The notes below the pieces were generated by a model. That model had not been told where the DNA came from. It saw only the letters and a list, made by a program, of their open reading frames with translations, and searched no databases. The position numbers and the translations under genes are program-made. Source: Candidatus Kapaibacterium sp. (GTDB lineage: Bacteria > Bacteroidota > Ignavibacteria > Kapaibacteriales > UBA2268). Taken from it: a stretch of DNA of 7,229 nucleotides. How positions within the stretch are numbered: the stretch's first letter is position 1; each line of letters opens with the position of its first letter. Where the stretch lies: positions 1-7,229 of the forward strand of contig JAUQWR010000505.1 in NCBI GenBank assembly GCA_030835065.1, written 5' to 3'. Shown here one piece after another: positions 5,983 through 7,229 of this stretch.

Positions 5983-6680
5983 TTTTCTATTACAATACGT
6001 TTGCGAATAAATCTCTCGGTACCGATTCGAATTTCGGCAATATAATCTCCGGCAGGCATTCTTCTGCCTTTGTCGTCGCGTCCATTCCAATTATAAGTAT
6101 AAGCGCCAGGCATTTTTACACCTTTAAATAGAGTTGCCACAGCAACAGCCTGCACAGAATATACAACAACTTCGACATCAGCCGTAATATTGACTTGAAA
6201 TTTTATTACAGGAGAAACATCTTCGCTAAGCCCAAGAAATGAAGCAATTTGCCCAAAAGTAACCAAACCACCATTTGGATTAAACTTAAAAACTCCAGGG
6301 ATAGATAAAGCATTAATCATACCTATTTCATGATTGGCAATTTCCTGTCCGGTAGGTTCAAAAACAGATCTTGGCAGACTAGCCATATGCTTTTTGAAAT
6401 AGTCCCAAGGAGATTCTTCAATAATTTTAGCATAAGATTTCCAGAGAGCTTCAGAAATTTCTAAATCTCTACGCATCCTAACGCTAAATGGTAATTTATT
6501 ATTGAGTTCATATAAGAATAAACTATCTTGCTCGGAAGTAAAACCAGACTTGGAGCTACCAGTGAGAGCTTGCCCTGCACTTGAGTCAACTACAACTGTA
6601 GGCTTTTCCTGACTTGGTTGAGCATTTAAAACCATTGCACTTAAGAATAGTGCTAATATAGAAATTCCGATTTTATTCAT
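5979..6680 (-). CDS. Secreted protein with a C-terminal FlgD-like Ig module
   Basis: This 233-residue protein starts at ATG 6680 with a signal peptide, MNKIGISILALFLSAMVLNA, probably cut before QPSQEK. Residues 21-50 are a Ser/Gly/Thr-rich linker; 51-150 are a helix-rich segment (LWKSYAKIIEESPWDYFKKH at 79-98) with no family I recognise. Residues about 155-233 match the FlgD-like Ig pattern: VVVYSVQAVAVATLFKG, then YTYNWNGRDDKGRRMPAGDY, then RFIRKRIVIEN. That module is common at the C-terminus of secreted proteins in T9SS-bearing bacteria, where it resembles the sorting domain; whether it is a sorting signal here is inference. The mature protein is small for a surface enzyme, so a structural role is possible. 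The gene converges on the propeller gene with overlapping stops, and 291 bp separate it from the divergent CoA-transferase gene. Confidence 0.82.
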   Translation of the reverse strand: MNKIGISILALFLSAMVLNAQPSQEKPTVVVDSSAGQALTGSSKSGFTSEQDSLFLYELNNKLPFSVRMRRDLEISEALWKSYAKIIEESPWDYFKKHMASLPRSVFEPTGQEIANHEIGMINALSIPGVFKFNPNGGLVTFGQIASFLGLSEDVSPVIKFQVNITADVEVVVYSVQAVAVATLFKGVKMPGAYTYNWNGRDDKGRRMPAGDYIAEIRIGTERFIRKRIVIEN

Positions 6681-6892
6681 AATCCACTCAATATTTTTTT
6701 TGCAAAATACGCATTTCCAAACAAATTTCTAAAAATTAATCATAAAAATAATAATAATTCATCAATATATTTAGACGTAGATAAATATCAAAATGTTTTC
6801 ATAATTTAAAGTTAAATCCGACTAAAGAATTAAAAGCTAATTATTTTTATAAATTATTTGTTATAAATAGTATAAGATAATTCAAATTTTGT

Positions 6893-6900
6893 TAATTTTG
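6893..6900 (+). promoter_or_regulatory. Bacteroidota -7 element upstream of the CoA-transferase gene
   Basis: TAATTTTG matches the TAnnTTTG consensus exactly and points toward the gene starting at 6972. I see no TTG at the expected -33 distance, so the promoter is supported by the -7 element only. The predicted transcript start near 6905 would give a leader of about 65 bases that contains the hairpin at 6915-6934. Confidence 0.4.
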
Positions 6901-6914
6901 AATTCTGTATATGA

Positions 6915-6934
6915 GCGCGAATGGGAAATCGCGC
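6915..6934 (+). promoter_or_regulatory. GC-rich hairpin in the leader of the CoA-transferase gene
   Basis: GCGCGA (6915-6920) and TCGCGC (6929-6934) form a perfect 6-bp stem with an 8-base loop, ATGGGAAA. It is the most GC-rich spot in an otherwise AT-rich intergenic region and lies 37 bases before the start codon. It has no T-tract, so it is not a terminator. It may stabilise the mRNA or bind a regulator. Confidence 0.45.
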
Positions 6935-6971
6935 GAATAACTGTGTGAAAAAATAATAAAGGTTCGAGAAA

Positions 6972-7229
6972 ATGTCGTTGAATTACATTAGCGCTGAAGA
7001 AGCAGCAAGTTTTATCAAAGACGGCGATGTTATAGGTTTCAGCGGATTCACTCCTGCCGGCGCTTGCAAAGCGATTCCGGTGGCAATAGGTGAAAAAGCA
7101 AAAGCAGAACATGCCCAAGGCAGATCATTCAAAGTAGGTGTTATTACCGGTGCTTCTACCGGCGATTCGCTCGATGGCTCTTTGGCACGTGCAGAAGCTG
7201 TTTCTTTCCGTACTCCATATCAGTCTAAT
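6972..7229 (+). CDS. Acetyl-CoA hydrolase/CoA-transferase family protein, N-terminal part
   Basis: The first 86 codons are present and the gene runs off the right edge. The start MSLNYISAEEAASFIKDGDVIGFSGFTPAG, followed by KAIPVAIGEKAKAEH, KVGVITGASTGDSLDG and FRTPYQS, fits the N-terminal domain of the acetyl-CoA hydrolase/transferase family (Cat1/AarC-like succinyl-CoA:acetate CoA-transferases). These enzymes move CoA between succinate and acetate, or release acetate from acetyl-CoA, in the cytosol. The glycine-rich GFSGFTPAG loop is typical of the family. The catalytic glutamate lies further downstream and is outside the window, so the exact reaction cannot be settled. AAAGG (6958-6962) lies nine bases before ATG 6972 and may be a weak ribosome binding site. 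Its transcript is divergent from the 233-residue gene. Confidence 0.9.
   Translation, partial: MSLNYISAEEAASFIKDGDVIGFSGFTPAGACKAIPVAIGEKAKAEHAQGRSFKVGVITGASTGDSLDGSLARAEAVSFRTPYQSN

Noticed and set aside
6882..7118. 78-codon minus-strand open frame
   Set aside because: It lies antisense to the well-supported CoA-transferase start and leader; the Cys/Phe-rich composition is typical of a shadow frame.

Overview
The window looks like a fragment of an AT-rich chromosome from the Bacteroidota/FCB group (Bacteroidota, Ignavibacteria or Kapabacteria-like). Four observations point there: Bacteroidota-type promoter elements (TAnnTTTG) with few clear Shine-Dalgarno sites, a decayed type IX secretion (T9SS) sorting-domain sequence, a secreted protein with a FlgD/T9SS-like C-terminal module, and a DXS and a CoA-transferase whose sequences resemble versions I associate with that group. 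The group assignment is inference; no rRNA marker is present.

Region 1 (about 1-2460) is accessory-like and very AT-rich. It holds the 5' part of a putative lipoprotein gene on the minus strand (1-575), a tiny ORF overlapping that gene's start by ATGA (572-667), a long stretch without genes that contains a perfect 9-bp stem-loop (1016-1043), a relic of a T9SS C-terminal sorting domain (1117-1317), an unrecognised 295-residue coiled-coil protein with one C-terminal membrane segment (1314-2201), and a 260-bp tail with nested inverted repeats and a short ORF. The region ends at the 3' side of a tRNA-Lys(UUU) gene, a common integration site for mobile elements, but no integrase or att duplication is visible here.

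Region 2 (about 2400-4600) is housekeeping, all on the minus strand: dxs, the first enzyme of the MEP isoprenoid pathway, followed by tRNA-Lys, which has its own near-consensus promoter and a long-stem intrinsic terminator.

Region 3 (4762-6680) holds two exported proteins in convergent orientation: a 406-residue protein made of about ten repeats of ~39 residues (probable beta-propeller), and a 233-residue protein ending in a FlgD-like Ig module. Their stop codons overlap in the four bases TTAG. Region 4 (6893-7229) begins an acetyl-CoA hydrolase/CoA-transferase family gene, which runs off the right edge and is preceded by a TAATTTTG promoter element and a GC-rich leader hairpin.

I see no CRISPR array, transposase, integrase or recognisable defence system. 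The least explained items are the 295-residue membrane protein, the structured 95-bp element after it, and the T9SS relic before it.
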